Positions 44,280 through 56,037 of a stretch of DNA of 64,000 bases are shown in pieces. Where the stretch lies: positions 4,773,094-4,837,093 of the forward strand of contig CM065302.1 of NCBI GenBank assembly GCA_032871835.1, written 5' to 3'. Position 1 is the first letter of the stretch. Each line of letters begins with the position of its first letter. Source of the stretch: Dipteronia dyeriana (lineage: Eukaryota; Streptophyta; Magnoliopsida; Sapindales; Sapindaceae). The position numbers and the translations under genes were made by a program. The notes under the pieces were generated by a model. That model was given only the letters and a program-made list of their open reading frames with translations. It was not told where the DNA came from and made no database searches.

Positions 44280-46925
44280 TGGTTCAAGCCTTCTCAGTCG
44301 CCCTATTCTTAACTTTGAAGAACTCGCCAGCTGAAACTAGCCCACGTTGAAACTAGCCCACGTTGAAACTCATGAAGGAGAAGGGCATCGTAGGCAGGGG
44401 ATCTTTTAAAACGATCAACCCCCCGGACTTCAAGTTCCAGCCTAGCCTCTTTAGATAGGGATTCTATTGTCAGAGCTTGGCGTTCCAAGTTCTCGATCTT
44501 CTGTTCATATTCCCACTTGGAATGCTCCTCTTCCTGCTCGGCCTAGAGCATTGATTCTTAGGCAGAAGATAATAAATTTTGAAGTAATGTAGCCTTCTCT
44601 TCCGTCGAATAAGCCCTCTCCTCGACCTCCATCTGCTTTGCTAGACAGTGGTAGGTAAAAACTTGGGCAGAACCAACCTCTTGTTGATAAGCCGTTTCGA
44701 CCCGAGCACGGCTATCCTCACTTTCTTTCAACCGAGCCTCGAGACGCCTTATTCTATCAGCTTGATGTTGCTGCGTCTGAACCAGCTCAACGAACTCAGC
44801 CACCATCTACAAAGAAGTTTAATTAAAAACCTAGCAAGCAAAAATGAGCAAAATAATTGAAGTTAAGGATAACTTACATAAGATGCACCGTTAAAGACGT
44901 TATGAAGACGGTATGACAAGGAGCCATCCCGAAAACAACTCCAGCGGTCTTCCCAGATGAAAGCCCGACCTGATGATATCTCCTACCGCATATCCCGGGG
45001 AGAAGGATATGAAGGAACCCCCGAGGGTTCAACCCCTTGATCTTCAACCTCAGGGGGAGGGGAACCCATGTTCGGCTCTGAAGTATCCGCATCCACCGTT
45101 GCAAAAGAACCTTTGTTCGGCTCCGAAGTCTCCACATCTGCCGATGCTCCAACATCAACGCTCAGGGGAATGTCAGCCATAATATCTTCATCGCTGGAGT
45201 CGATGAAAGAGACCACCCGAGGGATCTTGAGAGGGCGAGTTGAAGAGCAGACTGTCTTCCGCTTCTCAGTCCGAGAACGGTGGAAGTTGAGATCAACTGC
45301 GTGATCTTTCTGAGCCTCATCCCGGAAAGACTCAAAAAACTCAAGACCTGAAGGTACTTGTCCCGCAGAGGAATTACCTTCATCACCTGCATCTGACCGC
45401 ACATCAGGTCCTTCACCAAGACCCTCACTCTGCCTCTCCCCATCATCAGGCAGTTGAGTATGTGTCGGGCCGCTCGGACCACTAGTCTCCCCTGCGGTCG
45501 TTTGAACGACCTCCTCGAGGACATATTTAGGAACTTGCTCTTCAACCGCATCAGGTTCCTCTTCAGAATCAGACGGGGTAATACCGTCATTGCTCTGACG
45601 AGAAGTTTCTTTTCGACTCGCCTGAAGAATCGACTTCACTTGGCGAGCCTGAAGATCGCAGACGATGTCCGTATCGTACACTTAGAAGAAAAGAGGAACC
45701 GTGTCAGAATATAAAAGCAAAAAAAAAAATAGAAAGAGGGCCACAAAGATCACTTACATCGCCTGCGGTAGCCTGAAATCTGTTTGAAGAAGCCAAACTC
45801 TATCATCTTCGACTCAGTAAAGAGATAAGTCTTGCTTCTCTTTTCCAAAGTGCGAACTGCTGTCCGAGCAAGTCTGGTCAGCTCAGTATCACTGTAATCA
45901 ATTTTCTTCTTGTTCCATATCTTGGGGGAACAGAAGAAACAGGGGACTTTCAACACCGTCCGAGTAGCCCCAGTTGTAACGGTGACATCAAGCCCGAGAC
46001 TCCCTCATGTGAAAAATCAACTGTTCTTCCAGAACTTGTTGGATGTAGGGAATCCCCTTACGAAACCCCTCTTTTTAGGGTCATCAGAGATATCAGCTCC
46101 CCGATTCATCTTTGTCCCCTTGGGGATCCAACAGTCTGGCGGATTAAACATGAGGAAATAGGTTCCCGTCTTGCCATACTGCCTCAGCGTAAAGAAATGC
46201 CTAATTTCACTCGGGTCACTCGGGGAAGGCAGTGACAAATTCATCTGGTTATACATGTGCCACATGCACATTAAGATTTTATAGCTGTTCGGGGACAGTT
46301 GGGCCGGAGCTATCCCTGCTTTAGTCAGAAACCAGGCAATGAATGGCTGAAGAGGAAGAGTGACGCCGCAACAGAGCATTGATCCATATATCGCCACCAT
46401 GCTCGGGGGAGGATTCCATGCAGCTCTATCACCCGTTGGAATCAGAGTGACCGAATTGGGCAGATCGAATCAGGCACGATAATTTTCTATCTCATCTACC
46501 CCGACTACATTCTGCTCGGCGTCAAACCCATTCGAGCGAGTAGCAGAGAAATAAAGGTGAGATATTCTGAACGTCTCTTCGACATCGTTCTCATCAACAG
46601 TCTGCTCCCTGGTCTGAATGATGCTTGAGTTGTGCTTCTGGACTTCACTTCTGCTTTGATGTTTCCCTATCCTTCGTAGAGGTGCCCTATGATTAGAAAC
46701 ATCGGAATCATAACTAGATAAAGAATCAAAAATGGATATAGGACTAAAAGTGATGTCAGGGTGAAGCCTAGAAACATCGACTTCTAAAAATGGAGGTTCA
46801 TCAGCAGGGATTCCCCCCAGTAATCTTCGAATGCAGGAAACCAACTGAAAATCCCCACGATCTAATGCATCAAGAGCAATATTAAAAAGTCGATGACGGA
46901 AAGACGGATCCATTGAAACTAACAT
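44280..46925 (-). pseudogene. Antisense spliced extra ORF of the gypsy element (Transposase_28 type)
   Basis: Reads opposite to gag-pol. Exon 1 is 46925-45758, exon 2 is 45680-44878, exon 3 is 44806 to about 44280. The 77- and 71-nt introns are both GTAAG...AG and the phases agree. Exon 1 opens with MLVSMDPSFRHRLFNIALDA. It then contains the plant 'putative gypsy type transposon' block: PNSVTLIPTGDRAAWNPPP, YGSMLCCGVTLPLQPFIAWF, APAQLSPNSYKILMCMW. Exon 2 is acidic and low complexity. Exon 3 is a coiled coil (RIRRLEARLKESEDSRARVE). In-frame stops: TGA at 46470-46472, 46017-46019 and near 46008, TAG at 44983-44985, and several in exon 3. Proteins of this class occur as extra ORFs in Tat-lineage elements; their function is unknown. 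Confidence 0.8.
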
Positions 46926-47405
46926 TGAATAAAGAACTGGTGCAGAATCTTCTACTGAGAGGTGGCGATTTTATGCACAAAGAAATCTGGGTTTGAGAAA
47001 AAAATTCTGCTGATTTTTTTTTTAGAATAAACCAACAATGTCACTCAGTGAAGAATTTAAAGAAATAATAGCACGAAACCCTAGGATCTCAAGGCGGGAA
47101 AAAACGATGATGAGGTTTGATGACGAAGGCGGTGCACGGGGAAACACGTAAGTCGTTTCTCATAAATGATATCGAAAAACGATGAGGCAAGGGAAACGTG
47201 TCAAAAAGAGAACTGGTTTTCGTCGTCTGAACTCCAAAACGTAGCCGTCATTAAAGATCTCGTGTGAGGAGTCAAATCGAATTTACAGGGTCGCCATTAA
47301 GACACGCCATTATGACAAGACATTTACTCGGGTACTGAAAATATATTGAAAAACTAATTAAAATTCTTTTGCCTGAAGTAAAACCCTGTTCAGCAAAAAT
47401 ATTTT

Positions 47406-47415
47406 AAGGGGGTAT
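47406..47415 (+). other. Polypurine tract
   Basis: AAGGGGGTAT abuts the 3' LTR start. A G-rich purine run at this place is the plus-strand primer site. Confidence 0.7.
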
Positions 47416-48304
47416 TGTCATATGTGAATTTTATCGTACGTACACGTCATCAACAAAGAGGATAAATTGTCAGGTTGACATCCGAATAGGCATTCAGAAA
47501 ATATACTATAAGACATCACTGAAAAAGAGAAAACCTGAGTAAGCAGATGTTGAACAATACCTACTTAGGGTCAATCGACATCATAAACTACTAGGGATCA
47601 GTTAACGACGCTCGGGGACTGATTAAATGACGTTTCTACTCGGGATCAAATGATGTTACTCGAGACCAGCGGATATTGTCCTTACTCGGGACAAATATGA
47701 AGAAAACTGAATAAAAAGCCCAGCACTTAGCTCACACGGATTAGGTCATTAAATACACGAAGATATCCATATAAAAAAGGAATCCCAATAAGAATATAAT
47801 GCTGAGCAAGAAGGGTTCCCAATCAGGCAACAACTTTATTTCTTTAAAAAGACTACGCTCTTATAAGGAAACAAATCCTAATTAGACTACATTACTAGAG
47901 TCCCATTCAATTTCAATACAAGACTCTGAAACAGGAAATAAAACAGTCAGCTTCAAGCAAGTAATCATAATTAAATACAAAGATCTATTACTTGTACAAA
48001 GCAGATTAGGGTTTTATAAACATATAAATAGACCCATAATCTTGCCAAAAAAGAGATATACAACAATCATAGAAAAAATAGAGAGAGAAGAAAAAGAGAT
48101 CGAGAATTGTATTTTTACTATTTCATGGTGGATTTTGGCTTGGTTGATCATTCAACCACCCGTGGACGTTTCTCCGGTCATCGGAGTTTTACCACGTAAA
48201 AAACTTGCGTCCAATTACTTTCTCCTTATCTTTCTCTTTGAAATCACAACTGAAATTCAATCCTTGTTGGCTATTTCTCACACATCCAGAAATCGACGTC
48301 AACA
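47416..48304 (+). repeat. 3' LTR
   Basis: 889 bp, colinear with the 5' LTR. Of the five ACTCGGGA motifs, three are altered here (ACTAGGGA, GCTCGGGG, ACTCGAGA), so the copies have diverged most in this array. Followed by the target duplication CATGA. Confidence 0.9.
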
Positions 48305-48769
48305 CATGATGAACTATGAAAAATTACTTGACCGATTATCATGCAACATTTATCATAATTCCAAAATTTTGGAAAGCTTTAAAATTGACTTTAAAAACCA
48401 CGACATAATCTAAAATAATATAAAAACCCATAAAATATACACCAATACAAACAATTGTAGCTATTTAAAGCATTAAAAACTCACCATATGGTGATCGAAA
48501 TGAAGAAATTATGATTGTGAATATAGAAAGTGAAGAACAGAGAGAAGAAAGAAAGAGAAGAAAAAAACTGTAGGGGTATTTTCGTCACTTTCAAGTTAGT
48601 TTTGAATAGTTTTTGAAAGTTTTCGTTGATTATAGTTTTATTTTGAAAATAAGGTTAAAAGTGAATTTTGATTTAAAAATGGGTTATATTAGTCTATTTC
48701 ATCTTTTATCAATGCTTTAAATAGCCAACTAAATTAATAAATATTGTAACATAGGGATGACCAATGGGA

Positions 48770-48990
48770 AAATGGGGGCGGATGTAGGTCATCCCAACCC
48801 CAACCCCAACCCCATTTTCCAAACCCTCCCCCATCCCCCGCCCCATTTCCCCATTTGGGGAAAATGGGGTTGGGGTAATTTTAGGGGAAGGTCCCCCCAT
48901 CCCTATTCCTATTTCCCCATTTCTTCCATTTTTTCCCGTTTTTTCCCGTTTCCTCGTTTCTCCAAAATCCCCTGTTTCCCTATTCCCTCA
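48770..48990. repeat. C/G-rich subterminal array, left end of hAT
   Basis: (CCCAA)n-like and CCCCATTTTCC units, then TTTGGGGAAAATGGGGTTGG with further G runs. It mirrors the right-end array. Confidence 0.85.
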
Positions 48991-49477
48991 TTTCACCTGT
49001 ATCAGTAAAAATTACATAATAAAAAAATACACAAATTCACAATCCAATAAATTCAAATACAAAATAACATCTCATACAATATAATATGAAAGTTAAATTA
49101 TTTTTTTCATCATAGTAATACAAGAAGTTCAAAATACAAAATAGTCATTAAAATGTCAAGCACTCCAACAACCAAGTAGCCAACTAGTAAATGCACCAAG
49201 CTTTGAAACATGACCAACAGTCCAGCCACCTACTTTGAAGCATTTACCGTCTACAAAAAGATGCAACAAACACAATAAGAATTTATGACATGATTTCCTA
49301 AACTAATGTCTAGTAATTTATATATATATAATTACCTCATTCATTTCATTATCATTGTCATCATCAACTTGAACATCTCCAACACCATCAACAATATTAC
49401 CTAAGTAACCAAATAAAAGAAATAATGTTATACAATAATTACAACCATTAAAGTTAATAAAATGAAAAGATTGATGA

Positions 49478-51530
49478 TTAACATACCTTTTTCCCCGCCC
49501 ATAGCCAATTTTGAGTACACATTATTGCCTCCAAAGTTGATGGTTGAAATCTATTACGATGTGTACTCACAATTCGACCACTAGTACTAAATGAAGACTC
49601 TGAAGCAACCGTCGAAATTGGAATAGCTAGTATGTCTCTAGCAATCTCAGACATTATAGGATACTTGATCCCATTAAGCTTCCACCAACCCAAAATATCA
49701 AATCCATGACTCCCAGGCAAAGTTTTTTCCTCCAAGTAACAATAAAGTTTAGATTTTTCATTAGCATCACTAGTTTCAGAGTTCCAAGAAAAGAAACCAT
49801 CCAATGAGTCTCTCTCACCTTCAACAGAAAAATCTAAACAACAAATAACCCTAACTTCTTGAGAACGTTTTTCACAAATCCTTGCTTGATACTCTAAAAA
49901 TATATCTTCACAAAGTTTGCGCACTTTTTTAACCTCATCTTCAGTTTTATCTTCTCTATAAATGAGAGGAAAGAAATATTGAGGGAGTTTTAATTTAAAT
50001 CTTGGATCCAAAAGGCTTGCCATAGCTAGCACCCCATGTACATCATTCCAATATCGATCAAACTTTACAATCATATTTGATGACATGCTACTTATCTCGA
50101 TAAAACTAGAACTAAGCCACTTTCTCAAAGATAACTTAATTTCACAAATTTTGGGAAAGAAGAGATTACTTGTGGGATATTTTGTTCCAGAAAACATTTC
50201 AGTCACACTATAAAAGATTTCCAATTGATCACACATTTCTTTAGCCAAGTCCCAATCATTCTCTTCAATTATAGTTCTATATTGAGAATCACGTTGTTTT
50301 AAACGATAAAACACATCTTTATAAGTCAAAGCAACACTTAGCATCAAATAAGTTGAGTTCCAACGGGTTTTACAATCAAGCACTAACCTTTTCCTATGAC
50401 CAAGATTCAATTGTTCTGCAGCCTCCTCAAATTTCTCCATCCTTTTCGGGGTTGCCGTCCAAAAAGCAACACTATCACGAATCCTTTCAATCCCGAATTC
50501 AATGACATCTAACCCACTTTTCACAATCAAATTTAAAATATGCGCATCACATCGCATATGAAACAAACGCCCATTAACAATCAATGCACTTGGAGACAAT
50601 CCAGCCAACAACAAATCAATCATGCTATTATTCGTAAAACATTTATCAAGTGTCAATGTGCTTAACTTCCTATCAATATTCCAATCCAATAAACACTACA
50701 TTAATGCATCTGAAAGGTTGTCAGCATTATGAGGGCATGTCACATACATAAGCCTAACAAATTATATTTTAAATAAATTAAAAACTAATACACAAACACA
50801 TAAAACAAATTGTTCAAAATATAAAATAAACTCAAGTTTATTACCTCAAAAGTCGACTTTGTAATTGCCATGATTCATCAATGAAGTGTGATGTGACAGT
50901 CATGTAACCTCACTTTTGATTGCTTGCGGTCCACAAATCTGAAGTAATAGCAATCATACCCGGAATTTTCCCTAACATACTCAATGATCTCGCCTTTTCT
51001 TTGTCATACATACTCATAATATCCCTTCTAATGGTTTGTCTACTTATGGGCTTAAATAATGGTTTGAGTGATCTAGTAAAATCTCTAAACCCCACATGAT
51101 CAACTATACTAAGAGGATAGTCATGCAACACAATCATCCTAGAAAGCTCAATCCTAGATATATCACTATCAAAGTGTTGATTTGCTAAGGTTAGACAAGA
51201 ACTCCCATTATCCCTTTTTGCCCTTTTTCCCGACAAATTACTCTGAAATAGATCTATTCTCCTTTGCCCAAACCTCATCTTACATACTTTTTGATGATCA
51301 ATTAAACCCTTTGTACTCGACCCAGTGGCATACGAATGTTTACGATAATTGCAAACAGCTTTATTAACACCATTTGCACTAACAACTTGATAATGTTCCC
51401 AAACAGGAGACCTAAATTTTCGTTTTCGCTAGGCTACTTGATCTTCAAAATGGGCTTGAGTACTATTTTCTTCAATATTAACCACGTTATTAGAGTTAAC
51501 TTCTGGTTGAGTTTCTGGTTGAGAAGACAT
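49478..51530 (-). pseudogene. hAT transposase with BED finger, disabled
   Basis: From ATG 51530: MSSQPETQPEV, a TAG at 51429-51431, then a BED finger (SPVWEHYQVV ... KAVCNYRKH). Its second Cys is Arg, so zinc binding is lost. The DNA-binding/catalytic part follows, with a TGA just after SDLWTASNQK (about 50907). An intron at about 50703-50850 (GTAATA...TTAG) and a TAG near 50697 precede the long open part 50689-49478. That part holds HMRCDAHILNLIVKSGL, KTRWNSTYLML and the hAT C-terminal dimerisation domain (ILAIPISTVASESSFSTSGR). Three stops make it non-functional. Confidence 0.88.
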
Positions 51531-51879
51531 TTTAGCTCAAGATATTAAAATCAACAACAAACTGCATACACACAAAAATGCCCAAACTATTAAAATCAGC
51601 AAGAAGTCAAGAACACACAAAAATCAGTACCAACAACAAGAAGTCAAAATTTTGTAACATTAGGAATACAAATATTATTCATATACTAACAAATGTGTTC
51701 ATAAATCATAATTTCATATACACTAGTACACTGATGTACTTAGTTATAACAAATGTTGTACAAGAAACCTATAAATCTGTACAAACAAATGATATTCATA
51801 AAAACATAAACAAACAAACACCCATAAATAAACAAACAAAGAGAGATCAAAGATGCTTACTGATTTCGGCGGGAGGCAA

Positions 51880-52185
51880 AACGGCTGTTGGAGAAACGAC
51901 GAACCACGACGAGCAGCGACGAACCACGGAGACGTCGAAGCATCGATGAACCAGAAATGACGGCAGGACCAGCGACGAACCACGGTGAGTTGTGACGACA
52001 GTAGGAGAAACGACGAACCACGGCGTCAGGAGCAGCGACGACCCACGGCGGTTGGAGCATCAACAATGATGAACGAGAACAACTTTTTCTCAGTGAGGAC
52101 AACGATGGTGACGAAGAACCACGGCGGCTGGAGCAACGACGATTCGACGAACCACGACGTCTCTGAGCAGCGACCATCGATGGAG
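51880..52185. repeat. Degenerate GACGAACCACGG minisatellite
   Basis: GACGAACCACGG or close variants recur about seven times, spaced 20-60 bp, mixed with GGAGCA(A/G)CGACGA units. Its GC content is much higher than the surroundings. It lies in the leader of the hAT transposase. Confidence 0.75.
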
Positions 52186-52354
52186 TGACCGAGTGCGGGG
52201 CTGACTGTTGAGGGCTTGAGACAGTGATAGAGAGAATATGATTTAGTGTTAGGTTTTAAGTTATAGTTTATATATATATAGTAAAATAAAAATATTGAAA
52301 ATATAATAAAAATATATATTAATATATTTTTTTATATAATATTATAATATTTGA

Positions 52355-52560
52355 GAGAAATGGGGAAATGGGGATGGGGGCACCTAACCCCAACCCCATC
52401 CCCATTTCCAAGAATTTTTGGGGGAAATGGGGAAATGGGGTTGGGGATGGGCCCCATCCCCAACCCCATTTCAATTTGGGGTTAACTACCCCCCCCCCCC
52501 CCCAATTTCCCCATTTTTCCTTAAAAAATCCCTCTAAATGGGGATGGGAGAGCGGGGGTT
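52355..52560. repeat. G-rich subterminal array, right end of hAT
   Basis: Repeated GGGGAAAT / GGGGTT / GGGGAT units on the plus strand, including four or more runs of four or five G within about 35 bases at 52420-52455, then C runs and a C17 tract. Confidence 0.85.
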
Positions 52561-53066
52561 TGATTCGTGTTAATTATATATATTTATAATTTATTATTAC
52601 ACTGCCGCTTCCAATAATGGAATTAATAACTAGTAACTACAGTAGATATATCAGGTCTCATCATTTTTTTCTTACTAAAAATAGAAATTAAGACATAAAA
52701 TGGCATGTAAAATTCAATGCATCAACCATTCAAAAAATGTTGATACCACATCATCTAATGTGATATTATAGTTGAAGATTATTAATTTAGTCCATCATTG
52801 ATTTAAATGCTTACGCAATTCCGGTGTTGAAAAAAGTATTAGGAGCTAGTCGGATGGTGAACCCTGTCTAGCCTAGCCTGCTTAGTCTAAGACTAGACAG
52901 TTGGTCGGAAGTCAATTGACGACAGATCGGTGTTCAGTCGGAATTTTTTTAATATATTTTTATGTTGTAATTTAGTAAATATTCATATTATCTCATATAT
53001 TAAACCTCAAATTGAAAATAAATTTTTTAAAAAACTCAATATTGAGAATCAAAATCCGTAAACAAC
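52561..53066. other. AT-rich DNA with GTCGG/CTAGAC motifs
   Basis: No gene. The 52850-52940 part (GACTAGACAGTTGGTCGG) shares short motifs with 11960-12110, 13090-13140 and 53870-53990. The host repeat into which the 53070 MITE inserted probably resumes at 53817. Confidence 0.5.
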
Positions 53067-53069
53067 TAA

Positions 53070-53813
53070 GGCACCGTTCTGTAACAGTTTTTCAGTCCAT
53101 TTTAGTTTTTATTTTTCAAAAACGATTTTAAAAACGCGTTCGTTAACCGGTTTTCATTTTATTTTTGAAAAAAAAAAATGAAAAACAAAACCAGTGTTAA
53201 ATGTGAAAGATTTGAAAAACACAAAAATTTGTTTTTTGTTTTTATTTTTGTTTTTCACTTTTTTATATATTTTTTTAAACTATTAATTATATTATTATGC
53301 GTTTGATATGACTAGGACAAGACAGAACTAGATTTTCAAATGATCAAAGTGCCCCTTTTATATATATAATAATATTAATATTATATATATAATAATATAT
53401 TTTTTTTTATTGTATAATATATATATATATTATAATTATCTATTTATAATTTAAGACTATAATTTTGATTAATTTATTTTTTGATATGTTTTTATGAATT
53501 AATTTTTGAAGTGTTACTTTTGTTTAATTTAAAAATCACAATACAAAAATTATGTTGGTTAATTATTTAATCAATTTGTTTATAGTTGTAATAATATTAA
53601 ACAAAATGCTAAAATTGATATTTCAATTTTTAATAGTTTTCGGTTAACCTACCAGGCGCGTTTTTTTCGTTTTCATTTTCAAAATACAGCTTTCAGTATA
53701 TGCTACCAGACACGTTTTTAGAATTCGAAACTGAAACAAAAAATAATGTTTTCATTTTCATCTTTTTTTTCTTTCGAAAAACAGCAATTGAAAAACGCTT
53801 ACAGGACGGGTCC
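53070..53813. mobile_element. PIF/Harbinger MITE, 744 bp, TAA target duplication
   Basis: The left end GGCACCGTTCTGTAACAG and the inverse of the right end GGACCCGTCCTGTAAGCG match imperfectly. The flanks are TAA on both sides (53067-53069 and 53814-53816). Both subterminal zones carry GTTTTTC/ATTTTCAAAA repeats and an A/T-rich centre. No ORF. Confidence 0.72.
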
Positions 53814-53816
53814 TAA

Positions 53817-54240
53817 ACAAAACCTAAAAAAACCTCAATCAAATTCTATAAAGTCAACATAATCGGTCAATGACGACTTATCGTTTACTTTGATCGACTA
53901 AACTAACTAGACGGTAAACCACCTAATCGGGACGGTGGACCGCTGACTAAGGACTAGGCGGCGCCTAATCGATCCTAATCGGAGACTTTTGCAACACTAC
54001 CCAATTCTATTACTATAATTTTGACTTGATATTGTAGCTGTTAGATTATATCGTTTCATTTATTAGGATTCGCGTTAACAATCAACTAAAATGATTTTTT
54101 TTTCGGTGATGCATGTTTATGGCTTTCTAACCTTAAAATATAATCAACCCTTTTCTTTTCAAACATTGAATAAAAATAGCAATTTAGCCTACTCAGGATC
54201 GGAATTAATATAAAATTAGATATAATTAATTATGTTAACG
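53817..54240. other. AT-rich DNA, continuation of the split repeat
   Basis: No gene. It begins with the sequence interrupted by the MITE and contains CTAGGCGGCGCCTAATCG near 53956-53973, a GC-rich motif related to that at 11970. Confidence 0.5.
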
Positions 54241-54243
54241 GGC

Positions 54244-54410
54244 AATATGAGATTGGTCTAATGGTACGTCCATTACAATTAAACTATGAGCTTGTGGATT
54301 TGAATCATATACCCTCCCCCAAACTTCGAATCATTGTGACGAGCTGAGATTAGTATGATGATACACCCCTTACACATAAACTACGAGATTGCTGGTTCGA
54401 GTCATTCTCC
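54244..54410 (+). mobile_element. Two tandem tRNA-like (SINE) heads
   Basis: Unit 1 has TTGGTCTAATGGT (A-box like) and GTGGATTTGAATCAT (weak B box). Unit 2 has GAGATTAGTATGATG and GCTGGTTCGAGTCATTC (good B box, 54394-54403). They resemble each other (AAACTATGAG / AAACTACGAG), suggesting a dimeric SINE. Confidence 0.5.
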
Positions 54411-54483
54411 TTCCTAAAACATCTCAAATTTATATAATAGTGTAATACTTAAAAAAACAATGTTGAATTATTGTACTATTTGA

Positions 54484-54806
<323 letters not shown>

Positions 54807-55174
54807 GTTAAAAAAATGGTTTGGATCCATTGTAAAACTTATGATTCATTTACATGTAACTATCAAAATTTGTGATGTTTTCTTGTTTTCGTCTATCAAT
54901 CACTCACAAGCATATACTTTTGATTTCACAAGTTTATTCCATTAATCGACATCAAGGTAATATATTAGGATTTTTGTTTTTTTTTTTGTTTTAATTTGAT
55001 ATTGAACGGATAAATGGTCAATTGAGGCCTACCGAGATCAACCACCACATATGTATCCTTAATATATACACCCACATGGGTGGGGTGGAGTCAAATATTT
55101 AAGATTCTGGTTCATTATAAAAATAAAAATAAAATTAATGGGGCTAAAAGTGAAAAAGGTTTATTTGATTATTT
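54807..55174. other. AT-rich DNA, nothing recognised
   Basis: No repeat or coding signal was noted between the microsatellite and the solo LTR. Confidence 0.6.
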
Positions 55175-55179
55175 AGTTT

Positions 55180-56032
55180 TGTTATATGTATACTTTCATC
55201 AAATATACACATCACTGATAAGGTGGATAGTTCTTTAAAAATTACCAGGTAGATATCCGAATAAGCATCCAAAAAATACCCTTCAAGACATCGCAAAGGA
55301 ATAGGAACCCGAGTAAATGAGAATATAAGTATTCGGAAAAGCCATGACCTGCTCGGGACCAAATGATGACAGGTTCTACTCGGGACAGATACGAGAAACC
55401 CGAATAAAGAAATCCAGCACGTGATTTACACGTGAGAGAACCAAGAGTCATGCTCGAATACGCAAGACGTCCATATCATTATATCAAGAAGTATTTTTAG
55501 AAGAATAAAATACCAAACATGAAGCGGGTTACAAATCAGACAACAACTCTACTTCGAGAAGACTACGTATTTATAAGGAAATAAGTCCTAAACGGACTAT
55601 ATCACCAGAGTTCTAATCGATCTTCATGCAATCTCCAAAATAGGAAAGAAGTTAAAGACGACTCCAACAAGCAACCAATTGTGATTAAATACGAAATTAT
55701 TTCATTACCTGTACAACAAGGATTAGGGTTCTATGCATATATAAATAGACCCATAATCTCATTGTTAAAGGGGACAGAAATAGACAGGAAATCCATATCA
55801 GAGAGAAAAAAACAGATCGAGTAGTGTAATTCTTTATTTCAATAGTGGATTTTGGCTCGGTTGTTTATTCAACTGCCCGTGGACGTTTCTCCGATCACCG
55901 GAGTTTTACCACATAAACTTATGTCATTGTTATTCACATTACATTCTCCTTCTCTTTCTCTTTCTCTTTGACAGATCATAATTAAATCCAATATTGTTGA
56001 CTTTCTCATACATCGAGAAATCGATGCCAACA
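55180..56032 (+). mobile_element. Solo LTR related to the 36.4-kb gypsy element
   Basis: 853 bp aligned end to end with the 36422 LTR: start TGTTATATGTAT, middle GATATCCGAATAAGCATCC and CTACTCGGGACAG, end GAAATCGATGCCAACA. The 5-bp target duplication AGTTT is present on both sides (55175-55179 and 56033-56037). No internal sequence remains. It is clearly more diverged from the two 36/47-kb LTRs than they are from each other. Confidence 0.88.
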
Positions 56033-56037
56033 AGTTT

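Larger units (their letters stand above)
36422..48304 (+). mobile_element. Ty3/gypsy LTR retrotransposon, Tat type, 11.9 kb
   Basis: Complete structure: 5' LTR 36422-37307, 3' LTR 47416-48304, both TG...CA, and target-site duplication CATGA (36417-36421 and 48305-48309). Internal order is primer-binding site, gag, protease, RT, RNase H, second (archaeal-type) RNase H, integrase, then a non-pol 3' region with a spliced antisense gene. The order and the double RNase H place it in the Tat branch. The coding regions hold many stops and frameshifts, so it is not autonomous now. In their first 215 bases the LTRs differ at about 14 sites by eye, so it is not a very recent insertion. Confidence 0.93.
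48754..52560 (-). mobile_element. hAT (Ac/RICESLEEPER-type) transposon, decayed
   Basis: The transposase pseudogene on the minus strand is flanked by G/C-rich arrays at both ends (about 48770-48990 and 52355-52560). The left end looks like GGGATGACCAATGGG. The right terminus and the 8-bp target duplication cannot be fixed, so it may be truncated. The run of 17 C residues at about 52487-52503 lies within the right array. Confidence 0.7.

Noticed and set aside
45068..46161. Plus-strand ORFs opposite the antisense gene
   Set aside because: Shadows of the better-supported minus-strand spliced frame.
48709..49008. Pro/Asn- and Gly-rich ORFs near the left end of the hAT element
   Set aside because: Translation of the C/G-rich subterminal array; no start context or conservation.
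51857..52177. Ser/Arg-rich ORFs on both strands
   Set aside because: Arise from the GACGAACCACGG minisatellite; composition artefact.
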